A stretch of DNA of 41,837 nt from positions 50,001 through 91,837 of the forward strand of contig SEYY01021979.1 in the NCBI GenBank assembly GCA_009176605.1, in the 5' to 3' direction. The notes under the pieces were generated by a model. That model saw only the letters and a list, made by a program, of their open reading frames with translations, searched no databases and was not told the origin of the DNA. Position numbers and translations under genes: made by a program. Source of the stretch: Armadillidium nasatum. Taxonomy: Eukaryota; Arthropoda; Malacostraca; Isopoda; Armadillidiidae. Shown in pieces: positions 1-32,981 of the stretch. How positions within the stretch are numbered: position 1 is the first letter of the stretch; the number at the start of each line of letters is the position of its first letter.

Positions 1-453
1 AAACTTATTCATAAGTATGTTTGTAACCAAAAGTATGGGTAAAAAACTTAAATGCACAGATTATTATTCAGACTATAATAGGTCTAAAAATTAAATCCAG
101 TTAGAAAATAAACAGTGAAATGTTAGGAATAATGATGTTTAAGAATAAACCAAATATTTCTCATAGTAAATTCCTTAGGTCAGGAATTAAAACGTAATAA
201 TTATTAATAACTAGCTCTTATAAACAGAATTGATTTGCCTGATCTTTCATCCAATGTTACTAATTCAAATCTATGCCAATTGCAATATGTAACTGAATGC
301 TAAGAGAGTAAACGTAATTAACAATGTAAGTAAAAAAATATTAAACTAACAAACTACTCTTGGCCTTAGAAGCTGAATATCCTTTGCTAGTTTTTCACTC
401 ATTGACTTCCTTAATATTTGGATTTCCATTTGGTGTGATTTGATATATTTTCA
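1..453 (+). other. CYFIP upstream intron, no other feature seen
   Basis: AT-rich, non-coding, and upstream of a CYFIP internal exon, so it is intronic by position. No conserved coding block or transposon motif was recognised. Confidence 0.5.
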
Positions 454-463
454 ATTATTATTA

Positions 464-544
<81 letters not shown>
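454..544. repeat. (TTA)n microsatellite abutting CYFIP splice acceptor
   Basis: About 30 TTA units with one interruption near 469. The array ends three bases before the acceptor CAG at 545-547, so it occupies the place of the polypyrimidine tract and branch region. Confidence 0.95.
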
Positions 545-16860
<16,316 letters not shown>

Positions 16861-16880
16861 GTGGAGGGTTCACCACTAGA

Positions 16881-17590
16881 TTGTTCGTTCACTTGAAAAT
16901 GATTCATCAAAACATTGACGTTTGTGAAAATGAAACGAAGAAATTGAGAATTATGAAAATATTTGGAAACCTTAACAATGAAAAAATCATTGATATAGTC
17001 AAAAAGACGTTGGCTGATTTTGGCATGGATTTTGATAAACACATTCCTGGTTGTACATCTAATGGTGCTTCGGAAATGACCAAGTTTGTTAGAGAAATTT
17101 TACTCCAGCACCAACAATGTTTTGCCCATGCACTACACTTAATTATTTCATCACTGTACAAAAAAAATTTCATAAAGTGAACATAGCACAAAGAATATCA
17201 TTTATGACTGTATACATGAAGTTAAAGAATGTGAAGATAATGATGAAGTTTCTGTTACTTAGTTAAAGGCGATGAATCAAATGAAGAAATAAATAGCCTC
17301 TTCTGAAATATCTTCAAGCAAGAGCCTAATGAAGATAAAATTGTTCACATACTTCATGATAATTTCTTTAAAAATGTGATAAAAGTTTGCCGAATTTTTT
17401 AAAGAAAATTTCCCGAAACTAAAAAATTAAAAACTACAAGATGAATTCAACGGCAAAGAATTTAAACTTATTTTAGATTGTTGGACTGGCTTGAAATAAA
17501 ATGTTATTCGTTCAACTGAGTCTATATCTTTAAGGGAACTGGAAATTTTATTAACAATTGCGCATTTGCCAGTACCTTGGATAACTATTT
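16881..17590 (+). pseudogene. hAT transposase core fragment
   Basis: The open stretch 16881-17180 reads NEKIIDIVKKTLADFGMDF, then DKHIPGCTSNGASEM, and QCFAHALHLIISS. These correspond to the hAT catalytic-fold segment (V/CTDNASNM with a catalytic Asp position, here CTSNGASEM) and the insertion-domain start CFAHxLNL. After 17180 the frame is broken but hAT-like text continues (ILDCWT, then IKCYSF, for the usual D..TRWNS). The usual catalytic Asp of the TDN motif is Ser here. Confidence 0.7.
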
Positions 17591-17832
17591 AATTTTAACA
17601 CTTAAATCTATCTTTCCCCTAAGGCTATAACTAACCTTCAGTTCAATAATAATAATATAACGGAGAATGTCAATTTTCGGACTGGTTTTATTATTTCCTA
17701 TAACAATTCGGGTAAACCTAAATTAAAACCAAGTAATGGGACTATGACAAAATTATTTCCTATTCTACCAATAGTTTCAATGAAGTTCCCAATTTCATGC
17801 CTAAAATGGCACACATACTGGTAAAAAAAAAG

Positions 17833-18026
<194 letters not shown>

Positions 18027-18079
18027 GAAGTCAAAAATTTGCCAAAAAAATAAAAAAAATAAAAAAAATTTTAAATAAG

Positions 18080-18420
18080 CATACTTATGTACTTTGAGCT
18101 ATTTTTCTACGTCTCCCTTTAAGCAATTATTTACACTTTTGAAGGCGGTATTTTTACTCGTTTAACCCCCTTCTGAAGAATGTTTCGACCCTTGTTTTAA
18201 ACCAATATCAAATTGCCCTTTTTTCCCTGGCCTACCCTTTGGGGTAGTCTTTCAGTTTTGGAAACAAAAAGACGACAGATGGAGCAAGATCAGGACTGTA
18301 AGGTGGATGTGCTAACATTTCCATAAACTTTTTGCAAAAGCTTCAATGATTTGCAAAGCTGTCCACCAAGGTTTAAAAATGAATTTTAAGACAAACCTCC
18401 CCTCACAATTCATGTTTTTC
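18080..18420 (-). pseudogene. mariner/Tc1-superfamily transposase C-terminal fragment
   Basis: The minus strand reads MLAHPPYSPDLAPSVVFLF, PKLKDYP near 18235-18320. This contains the YSPDLAP block with the third catalytic acidic residue; the usual following Asp (PCD) is replaced (PSVV). C-terminal helix text continues to about 18080 with shifts. No terminal repeats found. The sequence differs from the mariner at 15568-16692, so it is a separate family. Confidence 0.75.
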
Positions 18421-18594
18421 ATGGATAAAAAATTACGTTTCTTAAAGGCACCTGCACTACACAATGACCGATGAATGAATGAAATAAATTTAAAGATATC
18501 AATCATCATTATAGACTGGAGAAATGATCAATCATGTTTTATCGTGAAAAATGCTGGATGTGTTTGCACAAGAACACTTCTGCACACTTTTTGA

Positions 18595-19398
<804 letters not shown>

Positions 19399-19605
19399 GG
19401 AAAAACTAACAGCCCAAAAACTTGTATTCTTTCAGAACTGAAATAAACTTTGAACTTTGTATATTTTTTCCACTGAATTATGTTTCTTAAATCTTCAATA
19501 ACTTCTTAATCTGTGCCATGTTTAAACTACCTGTAAAAACAATGCAATGTTATCATTATCTAGTTTGTTCTAATTTTTGGACTATTTGTTTTTTCCATGC
19601 ATCAT

Positions 19606-19738
<133 letters not shown>

Positions 19739-19785
19739 AATGTTGGTGCTCCTTTTGAGCTTAATCTTTATAGCAAATAATATGA

Positions 19786-19860
19786 CGAAAAATAAGCATG
19801 GCATCAAGTTAAGGTGGAGATAGACGTATTGTTGATCAATATTTAATAACTGTAAACAAT
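19786..19860. repeat. Left inverted arm of copy A
   Basis: 75 bases, the reverse complement of 20858-20932 with one mismatch. Confidence 0.92.
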
Positions 19861-20857
19861 CTCGGATTTGTGAACACCAGGGCATCTCTCACCGTACCTC
19901 TCTTCCTCTTTCTACCCCATCGTTTTCTAACATACGTGTTCACACACAAACATGTAACACCTTTCCTCTCCCCAAACATTTCAATGTTCTAGACACCAAC
20001 CCTGATCCAACGTCGTTACGCATACTGGAATCTCTATATATTCTCAAACAAAAACCAGACTTAAATAATAATCTAACCACTACTCCTCTCTATATCGCTG
20101 GTATCTAATTCTATTATTCCTATATTCTAGCCACAACATAATTCAAATTATATGGTTCTTTTGCTTATAACCTTTCTACCAAAAATTTTTTTACAGAATA
20201 AATCTTTTATTCATTACATATCGGTTAGCTAGAAATATACTATTTTGTGTCCTATTCTATCATGTTAGATGTATAATATGCCTCCTTTTCATATATTGAA
20301 TGAATGCGTCCACGTGAGTTTGACAATAAATTTCATTTGATGTGCATGGTATGTCTTATGTGTGTTTTTGTTCCTTATATATATATAATATATATATTTT
20401 TAGTCTTGGTTTTCAGAGGTGCCTTTGCACCTCTGTGTGTGTGTGATAGTAATTGTAGGAATGTTTTGTTGTTTGGCTCTTGATCCGTAAGCATTAACAC
20501 TTACTACACAGATGTTCCATTAATTGTCAGCCCCAATCAAATTTTGGATTTCATATGCTTATTAACTGTAATTTAACATATCTTTGTAGAAATTCATACA
20601 ACCAACTACTGATCCAGTTTAAATAATTTTGTGTAATTTATACAATATCTCCTCTATAGTAACTATGTAATAGCAGTTCCTTCTTGTTGTTTTAATTTAT
20701 AGTGTATTGATTTATTTTGTTTGTTTATATATTTCATTTACAATGTTAATTTTAATGCAGTTTATATCATTAATGTAATTAATTGTTCTTTCTTTTTCAC
20801 AGTTATATACTCTTGAAAATGATTTAAGTTAAATCGAAACGTAGAGAATAATAAAAA

Positions 20858-20932
20858 ATTGTTTACAGTTATTAAATATTGATCAACAATACGTCTATCT
20901 CCACCTTAACTTGATGCCATGATTATTTTTCG
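20858..20932. repeat. Right inverted arm of copy A
   Basis: 75 bases, the reverse complement of 19786-19860 with one mismatch. Its outer end leads within about 15 bp into a (TA)n array. Confidence 0.92.
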
Positions 20933-20944
20933 TATTATATATAT

Positions 20945-22494
<1,550 letters not shown>

Positions 22495-22714
22495 TCCGAA
22501 ACTGGGGAAAACAGTAACAAAAATATGAGAATTTTTCAAATTCCGATTAGGTAAACTTGCCAATTGCTGCAATTCTTAATGTTGATTTATACTCAACGTT
22601 CAACAACAAATTTAAAAAAATACAAATTATGAGTAAGCCTTTTCACATTTTTAAAACTTTTGAATTTAAATGTATTTTTATATACGATTATTCTTCACAA
22701 ATCTTATTTTTTCG

Positions 22715-22851
<137 letters not shown>

Positions 22852-22997
22852 GATAATACTGTTTATATAAATTTTAACTAAAAACAATAAAATCATAAAT
22901 ATTAAAAAACTATAAGAAATGAATGACTATGAATTAATTGGTAAATTATACATTAATGAATTATGGTAACTATGATGATGAGTGTGATATTACGAAG

Positions 22998-23134
<137 letters not shown>

Positions 23135-23196
23135 AATTACAGTTAAACTTAACTACAATGACTAAAAGATTTGGAGTAAAATATGTTGTTTTTTTT

Positions 23197-23451
23197 TCAT
23201 GTTATGATGGTGTGAGGCCTTTCTTGAAGGCTCCTTTCTTCACCTTGCTCAATCTCCTGACTTGGATCCCGCAAACAATCCTCCTCTTCGTCTCCGATAT
23301 TACTACTACTAATACTACTACTACTAAAACTACTACTGGTGTCACTACTTACAAGTGACTCTTCTTCTTCATGTTGAAACGAACAGCAAGTACGTTTTAT
23401 ACTTTTAATTACCACATACATGGTAGAATATACAGCAAGCAGCAACCAATG
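23197..23451 (-). other. Open frame overlapping the lipase end: possible cytoplasmic-tail coding or 3' UTR
   Basis: In the frame +1 to the lipase C-terminus, an open stretch of about 80 codons runs IKSIKRTCCSFQHEEEESLV, a Ser-rich segment encoded by (AGT)n-like repeats, then GDEEEDCLRDPSQE and QERPHTIIT before a stop. Composition is that of a juxtamembrane basic-Cys motif plus an acidic tail, which would fit directly behind the lipase hydrophobic helix if one base were extra in the assembly between 23451 and 23408. It may equally be untranslated 3' UTR. Confidence 0.35.
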
Positions 23452-23573
23452 TTACCACAAATAGGTACCCAATTATTATCGCTACACTGAAACCGATGCT
23501 AGATGGGCAACTTGGATCTTCTACACCGTAAGGTGGAAAGGAGAGCGTTTTCAAATAAAACAAGCCATCAACC
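23405..23573 (-). CDS. Lipase-family gene, terminal coding exon with C-terminal hydrophobic helix
   Basis: The acceptor TTATTTTAG precedes 23573. The first base completes CAG from the previous exon, then 55 codons and a TAA. It reads VDGLFYLKTLSFPPYGVED, matching the G-x-Y/F-Y-L-x-T segment that closes the catalytic domain of neutral (pancreatic-type) lipases. After SCPSS comes an uninterrupted hydrophobic run (GFSVAIIIGYLFVVTLVAA) and CCIFYHVCGN. Secreted arthropod lipases normally end near the YLxT block, so a membrane-spanning end is unusual. A GTATGT within this exon could alternatively be a splice donor. Confidence 0.75.
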
Positions 23574-24100
23574 CTAAAATAAATTGATGAAATTATAAAT
23601 AGTCCAACAGTCAAAATTGTTTCATCAGAATGGTGATATTATAAGTTTTACAACAGTAAAAACAGTTTTAGCAAGAGGATATTACATGAATTTAAGAAAA
23701 ATACTTAATAACGATATTGCAGTACCATTATCATTTTTATAATAACTTTAGTCAACATATAATACATGAAGACTGAAGATTATATTCAATAAATTAAAAC
23801 TTTTAAAATTTTTTAGAATTGATCCAATAACAACAGCATGTGAACTGTCTCAGCGTAAATTTATAAAAAAAAAATGAATAAATAAATAATTTGCTCAAAA
23901 TATTTTATTGGAGCAGTTCTTTATTTCTGAAGCATTTCACTGACATTATCTTCTCTCCAAGTAGAAAACACTGCTCTTCTGAGAAAGTACTTTGAGAGAA
24001 GTAAACTTTAACTCTCTAAAAATTTGTAACTCTCTTTGCATGATTTGCTAACTTATATGGGATTATCTTAAAACATAAAATAAAATCAATGTATACTTAC
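23574..24100 (-). other. Lipase intron
   Basis: Bounded on the minus strand by donor GTAAGT at 24100 and acceptor TTTTAG at 23574. AT-rich, with no array or element recognised. Confidence 0.75.
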
Positions 24101-24284
24101 TGTGCATTTACATTAAAACCCATGTGCTGAGCTTTTTTCCCACAAGAACAATTGCCATCCACGTAGTTTTTCCATTCATCGCAAGGTCGCGCCAAAAATA
24201 TGGTAGATTTTGCATTAAAATCTAAGCTACAAATATAATATGAGTAGGCCATTTCGTGGTCGCATCCAATCTCTCCTCTAAGTC
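24101..24284 (-). CDS. Lipase-family gene exon containing the catalytic histidine
   Basis: Minus strand, acceptor ATATGGCAG, donor GTAAGT. It reads [20 protein letters not shown], then [23 protein letters not shown] and HMGFNVNA. Neutral lipases of the pancreatic/LIPH/vitellogenin-like family show CSH/CDH-x-R-(A/S)-x-x-x-F/Y-E-S..., with the His being the third member of the Ser-Asp-His triad, then PCDSW--F--G-C--C and a MGY motif. All of these are recognisable here. The Ser (GHSLG) and Asp exons must lie at higher coordinates, and I found none in the window. A (TA)n array touches the acceptor. Confidence 0.82.
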
Positions 24285-24285
24285 C

Positions 24286-25090
<805 letters not shown>

Positions 25091-25189
25091 TGATATAGCT
25101 TCTTTCCTAGAGAACCTTAATCTAATTAGAAAGGTTAATAATACCAAGCATTTCCACATATTCATTTAATACAATGTGAAAGTTTCATA

Positions 25190-27530
<2,341 letters not shown>

Positions 27531-27554
27531 GATTCGCACGTGGACTGCGACGGT

Positions 27555-27568
27555 GTCGAGACGTATTG
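27555..27568 (+). promoter_or_regulatory. Possible internal downstream promoter element of the I-like LINE
   Basis: GTCGAGACGTATTG contains AGACG, fitting the arthropod DPE consensus RGWYV closely enough. It lies about 28 bp inside the proposed 5' end at 27531. Internal pol II promoters of this kind are known in I-factor and jockey. Placement depends on the inferred 5' end. Confidence 0.3.
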
Positions 27569-27673
27569 TTGACTTGGTTTTCTATTTTATACTTTCACTT
27601 CACCAATTATATACCCGTTCTACAGTTTCTTTAATTTCGACTGCTCTATCCGCCTCTTCTTGTCCCTCGGGGC

Positions 27674-29174
27674 ATGGCTACGGCTGAGCAGGAAGATATT
27701 AACATGGAATCTCACCACCAGGATGGCAATATTCCATGTACTAGGTCCGTTTCTCCTCAAGACCCCAATGTAGTAATCCCGCAGGTACATATGAATACTC
27801 CCTCTCATTTATCCACTCACGTGATTATTATTCAATCTGCGGAAGGTAAGAACATTTTCACAAACCCAGTGATAAATTCCCGGCTTCTCTCCGAGTCCGT
27901 CTTTCACCAAAAAGTTATAGATAGCTCTCTTAAAGTTCTTGGTAGAGGTCAGGCGATTCGTTTTGAAATCCCATCATTGAACGATCTTTCTTTGTCCCTC
28001 ACTGATATCACTACATTGGGAGGACACAAAGTACGATGTTTTGTACCTAGATCAGGAGGCCAGGACTTGCATATCATTAACTATGGGAAAATTCACCCAG
28101 TCAGTCCAGACCTCACGGAAAAAGAGATCCTTGATAACTTGGGACTTATAGATCACACCTCCTCCAAAATCTTGGCAGTCACCAGATTGAAGGCAAAATC
28201 TGAAGGAGGCGAGCACGTTAATACTATGACTGTCCGTATCAAATTTAAAGGTCCACTCCCATCTAGGGTTTGTATAAACCAACACTCCTACCCCGTTCTT
28301 CCCTTTACACACTCCGTATTGAGATGTTTTACATGTTGGAGATTTGGCCATGGTCAACTCACATGTAGATCTAAAGTCCGATGTTCAAACTGCAGTGGAT
28401 TCCATTCGGCAAAGAATTGCACTAACTCCCCATCTTGCTATTTTTGTAATGGCCCACATAAAATAACCTTCCAAACAATGTCCGGTCTTCAAACAGGCAT
28501 TAGGAATTCAGGCTTCTCATCAAGGACACCCCTCAGGATCCCCATCTGCCCTCACAGAGGCACTCCGGAAATTAAATCCTTCTCGCACCACTCCACTCCC
28601 TACTCAACCTACATTGCCTGTACCAGCGAAACCCCAAACATCTGCCCCAGTTCTCCCACGACACCAAAATACATCTATACCTTCACTTCCAATACAGAAC
28701 TCCTTTGCCTTACTGAACGATGAACACGACAGGCCACATAGCCCCGTCTCTACATACTCCCAGGCACTTGTAGCTAAACCTCCACCCTCTACGCCCATAC
28801 CTCCTCGGACTACCTCCAAAAGGAGAAGAGCCTCTAACTCCTCAATACAAGATGATTGGCCAACAGATTTTCAGGTAGGTGAAATTAGAAACACTCAGGA
28901 GGATACCCTCCAGGCAAATGTCCTTCCACTATCCTCTATAGGAACAAGTGTCCCACCCTCTGTGCCTCAAGGGGCCTCTTCTTCCAATGCCCCCCCTAGA
29001 CCTCCCATTCCTACCAAATCTAAAGATTGGACATCTCAAGAACTTTTTGCTATTTTTACTCCGACAATGTTCAAATTTCTCAACAAATATAGTACTGAAC
29101 AATCCTTTTCTGCAGCATTTTTCCATATCATACCAGATCTTCTGGGACTTCTTCAACACTTCCTCCCCTCATAA
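27674..29174 (+). pseudogene. ORF1 (RNA-binding, zinc knuckle) of the I-like LINE, one frameshift
   Basis: Starts MATAEQEDINMESHHQD. The N-terminal half includes an RRM-like or I-type conserved stretch (TRLKAKSEGGEHVNTMTVRI). Then come knuckles RCFTCWRFGHGQLTC (CX2CX4HX4C, about residues 218-231), CSNCSGFHSAKNC, and a third beginning CYFCNGPH that is cut by a frameshift near 28460. Text continues in the frame that stays open through 28614-29174, Pro/Ser-rich, ending LLQHFLPS. ORF1 proteins of this type coat the element's RNA. The stop TAA overlaps the ATG of ORF2. Confidence 0.8.
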
Positions 29175-29845
29175 TGGCTTCATCATCCATAGTCCTATGG
29201 AATGCTAGATCCCTTTTTGGGAAACTGCCAGACCTCAGAAACTATATTGCCAACACTCAACCACTGATAATAGGTATATGTGAAACTTGGCTACAGCAAA
29301 AGTATACACCAGTTGTACCAGGATACACCATACTCCGCGAGGATCGACCTAACAGAGGTGGTGGTGGGCTGGCTTTTCTTATTCGTACTACCATACCTCA
29401 CTCTAAAATTGTTTTAAAGAAATTTGCCAGTGGTGTGTTGGAAGTCCTTGCTATAAAAATCCCTTTTAAAAATACATGGGCATCCATACTTTTGGCATAT
29501 AATCCAAGCCGAAACCTAAAAACTGGTGAACTTACACATTACGTTAGCCAGTTATCTTCTCCTTCCCTAATCCTGGGAGACTTTAATGGACATCATACCT
29601 TCTGGGAACCCTCTCTCCCATCGCACCTAATCAATACAACTGGCAAAACCATCTTTTCCTTCCTAACACAGTCCTCTACACACAGCCTCATAACCCCTCC
29701 AGGTTTGGCCACGCATGTACAGAGCTATAATGGTGCCACTTCGACTCTGGATCTTATATTTGGGGAAGAACCTTTTGGTTCCTACCGTATAAGTTTAGGA
29801 CCATACATGGCAAGCGATCACTTTACCTGTTGTCCTTCATCTTGA
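29174..29845 (+). pseudogene. ORF2 start: AP-like endonuclease of the I-like LINE
   Basis: Opens MASSSIVLWNARSLFGKL. Catalytic signatures in order: N in WNAR (residue 10), E in GICETWL, LILGDFNGHH, STLDLIF and ASDHF at the end. The set matches LINE apurinic-like endonucleases that nick target DNA to prime reverse transcription. A one-base lesion near 29825 throws the frame off just after SDHF. The open part is 223 codons, consistent with a complete endonuclease domain. Confidence 0.85.
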
Positions 29846-31387
29846 AGATACGATTCCTTCTCGCCCTCAGGCCTGCAGGATCAAGTGGAAATTCACAGAT
29901 GACGGGGACACTTGGAATAAATTTGCTGCTCAAACTACTACTACCTATAATCCCTCCACATCACTGGATGAGCAAATAAACCATCTAACGGAGACTATGA
30001 TCACTGTAGGTAAAGCTCATTTCAGTCTGACCAAGGGTGTTTTTGGTTTCAGAGTACAGTCCATTTGGTGGAATGACACCTGCAGGTCAGTTATACGAGA
30101 TAGAAATAAAGCTTACAACAGATGGAGAAAATTCCCATCTGTCGAAAATGGGATCACTCACCGCAGACTATCTGCTATCTGTAAAAGAACCATTAAAAAA
30201 ATTAAATATGAAGCTTGGAGGAAACTTAGACAACAACTCTCTTTCTCTACTCCTGCAAAAAGGGCCTGGAATCTTGTGCACAAAATGTCGGGCAAATTTG
30301 TACCTCAAACTTTCCCCCTCACTACCAATGGACAACTGCTGCTAGATGATCTCAGCAAATCTGAACTCCTAGCTTCTCACTTTCACGGGTCTTCACTACC
30401 CCTGACCCTCTCAGACATAGGAATGACATTGTTGATGCCATTAATTAGTGCCCAAACTGAACATTCTGGAATGCTTTCTCAACCTTTCACATTTTGTGAA
30501 CTAGAAGAAGTAATGAAAAAGCTCTCCCCTGACAAAGCAGAAGGCCCAGATTTCCTTTCCAATAAGATGATTCTGCACCTGAACTCTTCTACCAAATCTA
30601 CTTTACTATCCATTTATAATGAAAGCTGGAGGACTGGCCTTTTTCCTACTTCATGGAAAACCTCTATGATACTTCCTTTCTTGAAGGGAAATAAAGATCC
30701 TAGTGATCCCTCCTCATATAGAGGGATTCATCTATTATCATGCCTGGGAAAAATCTATGAATCCATGGTATGTAATAGGCTTTACTGGTTCCTGGAGACA
30801 AACTCCCGTCTGCATCCCAACCAATATGGCTTTAGAAAACAGAGAAGCACTATAGATTGCCTTCTCCACATGACACAACTAATCTCTGGTGCTTTTCAAC
30901 AGAAACACTATGCTATGATCCTATTTCTTGATCTGAAAGCCGCTTTTGACAGTGCATCCCACTTAGGTATTCTATACAAGATACTTAAAACTGGTATCAC
31001 AGGGGTCCCTCTATCTTGGCTGCGTGACTTCTTAACATCCCGCTCTTTCCAGGTCCTAGTGGGCAACACAAAATCTTCTCTTCGAAATAGTAATAGAGGA
31101 GTGCCCCAAGGCTCCGTTTTGAGCCCTTTGCTTTCTCCGTCCTTCTTAATGACATGCCCTCACTCCCATCAGTTGATGTCCTAATGTATGCTGATGACAT
31201 AGCCTGTTGTGCTGTCGCCTCAACTTTGACTGCATGTCAAACCTCTCTGCAAAGTGCTGCTACTGAAATACTCTCCTATCTCTCAGAATGGGGTCTTTCT
31301 GTCAATGCCGATAAATGCGCTCTGCAATGTTATACATTAAAAAAAAAATCCCATTTTTACCTTCCATTTCAATCAATAACACCTTGA
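29846..31387 (+). pseudogene. ORF2 middle: reverse transcriptase of the I-like LINE, frameshifted
   Basis: After the shift, text continues to an open stretch 29997-31184: IWWNDTCRSVIRDRNKAYN, KKLSPDKAEGPDFLSNKM, SYRGIHLLSCLGKIYE, LHPNQYGFRKQRSTIDCLL, FLDLKAAFDSASH (A box), and RGVPQGSVLSPLL (B box). A further one-base shift near 31130 precedes the second open stretch with LMYADDIACC (C box, YADD at 31187-31198). All catalytic aspartates of the palm are still encoded. Another shift follows near 31350-31387. Confidence 0.88.
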
Positions 31388-32981
31388 TCCCTTTACGCAG
31401 CTCCTATACCTATCCTTGGACTAGTACTTGATGCCCCCACCTTAACATGGAAAAAACACATTAACTACCTTGTCCAAGACTGCCTCAAACGTTTGGCCCT
31501 ACTGAAGAGACTTGCTGGTGTTAAGTGGGGCTCCTCTCGGGAGAATCTTTTGCACTTGTATCAATCCTACATTCTGAGTAAAATCGATTATGGCTGTATT
31601 GTTTATGGATCTGCTGCCCCTACAACTCTAAAGAAGCTAGAGATAATCCACACTACAGCCATGAGGATTATTCTGGGTGCTTTCCCCTCCACACCTACCC
31701 AAGCCCTCTAAATTGAAACTGGACTTGCTCCCCTCAAACATAGGAGAAGCTATCTTATGGCAAAAAGCTCATCCTTCTAGCATCTGCTCCACCTGATCAC
31801 CCACTTTATCAGATCTACTCAACCTACTTTGAAACACATCATATCACTCCTCGGAAAAGTAAACTTCCTTTTGTACAACAAGCTTCCTCCATTTTCTCCT
31901 CTATAAACACGGCTACCCCACCTTTTATCTCAGCACCTCCTGTCTCACCCCTCCCACCCTCTATGGATCTCCTCTCTCACATCAATTGCACCCTCTCCCA
32001 TGGTTGGAATAAGAAAGATTTACCTGAAGAAGGACGACAACTATTTGCTGAACTGCTAAACACTAAATATGCAACATATCTGTCAATATATACGGATGGA
32101 TCAAAAATACACAACCCTGCATCCACTTCCTCCGCGTTATACATTCCTATTCTCCAACTAGCTCAATCTTGGAAGCTTTCCGGTGCTCATTCTTCAATCT
32201 TTGCCGAACTCTTTGCAATCCATAAAGCTTTACTTTTCTGTGTTCAGTTCCTCAAGCCTCAGAAAATAGTCATATTTACTGACTCTTGCGTTGCACTGTC
32301 ACATACCACCACTAGATATCCCAAACGTTATCATAGGATACTATCTGTAATACACAAGACCCTTGCGAACTAACAAAATCCTTGGGCTGGACTATTCTTT
32401 ACCAATGGACTCCTTCACACATAGGAATACTGGGAAATGAGATTGCAGATAGAGCAGCCAAACTGGCACACTCCCACTGTAACGTGGAGGATTTCCCTTT
32501 TGAAAGTGAAGAATATTACACAGAAACCAAACAGTTGCTAGACTTCCACCAGAATGATGAACTCAATACATTCCTACAAACCCATAGTCTGGGTCAGATA
32601 TACTCACTAGACTCCCCACCTCTCAAAACCAAATGTGATCGCAGAATAGCCACTGCTATCTTCCGACTTAAGACGGGACATTGTGGTTTAAACTCACATC
32701 TCCATCGCCTCAGAATATCAGATACTGATATTTGTCCTTCGTGCAAGAACAGTCCTGAAACTGTGACACACTACCTGTTTAACTGTCCTGCTTATTGTGT
32801 TCCAAGAGCTTCTCTCCGAACTTATTTGGGTGCCCTGGGTGTCTCAACTTTCACAGTTCCAACTATCCTGGGTGGCCAGGGCATTCCATCTAAACAATTT
32901 CCAAAAATATTAACATTGCTTAAAGAGATATCTATACTCAACCTCCCAAATCAACAGAATATAATTACTGATCTAGACTGA
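31388..32981 (+). pseudogene. ORF2 end: thumb, RNase H and zinc motif of the I-like LINE
   Basis: Thumb text (LLKRLAGVKWGSSRENLL, SYILSKIDYGCIVYGSA) lies at 31493-31711. A decayed linker follows. RNase H then spans 31963-32373 and 32382-32981, with YTDGSK (first Asp), IFAELFAI (Glu), FTDSCVAL (second Asp), and WTPSHIGILGNEIADRAAK (His and last Asp), so all catalytic residues are present but split by a stop at 32371. The C-terminal CPSCKNSPETVTHYLFNC is the CX2CX8HX4C finger typical of I/R1/jockey ORF2. Confidence 0.88.

Larger units (their letters stand above)
19786..20932 (+). mobile_element. Inverted-repeat element, copy A, with 75-bp arms
   Basis: The left arm 19786-19860 and right arm 20858-20932 are inverted copies that differ at one base by eye (19796). 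Inward of the right arm lie ACTCTTGAAAAT, a short stem (20821-20835) and GAAAC; copy B at 8092 carries the same block with a different but still pairing stem. The body holds a minus-strand coding-like patch (CVNTYVRKRWGRKRKRG, near 19900-19950) and a perfect 9-bp hairpin at 20414-20435. No transposase or RT was recognised. Options are a Penelope-like element with inverted pseudo-LTRs, or a DNA transposon/foldback. Orientation is nominal. Confidence 0.7.

Noticed and set aside
20811..20845. Confident hammerhead ribozyme
   Set aside because: Stem plus GAAAC is present, but the CUGAUGA core is not; kept only as a hypothesis in findings.
28052..28357. Minus-strand ORF of 101 codons, and others at 28604-28819 and 28929-29159
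   Set aside because: Shadows of ORF1 of the I-like LINE, which carries the recognisable zinc knuckles on the plus strand.
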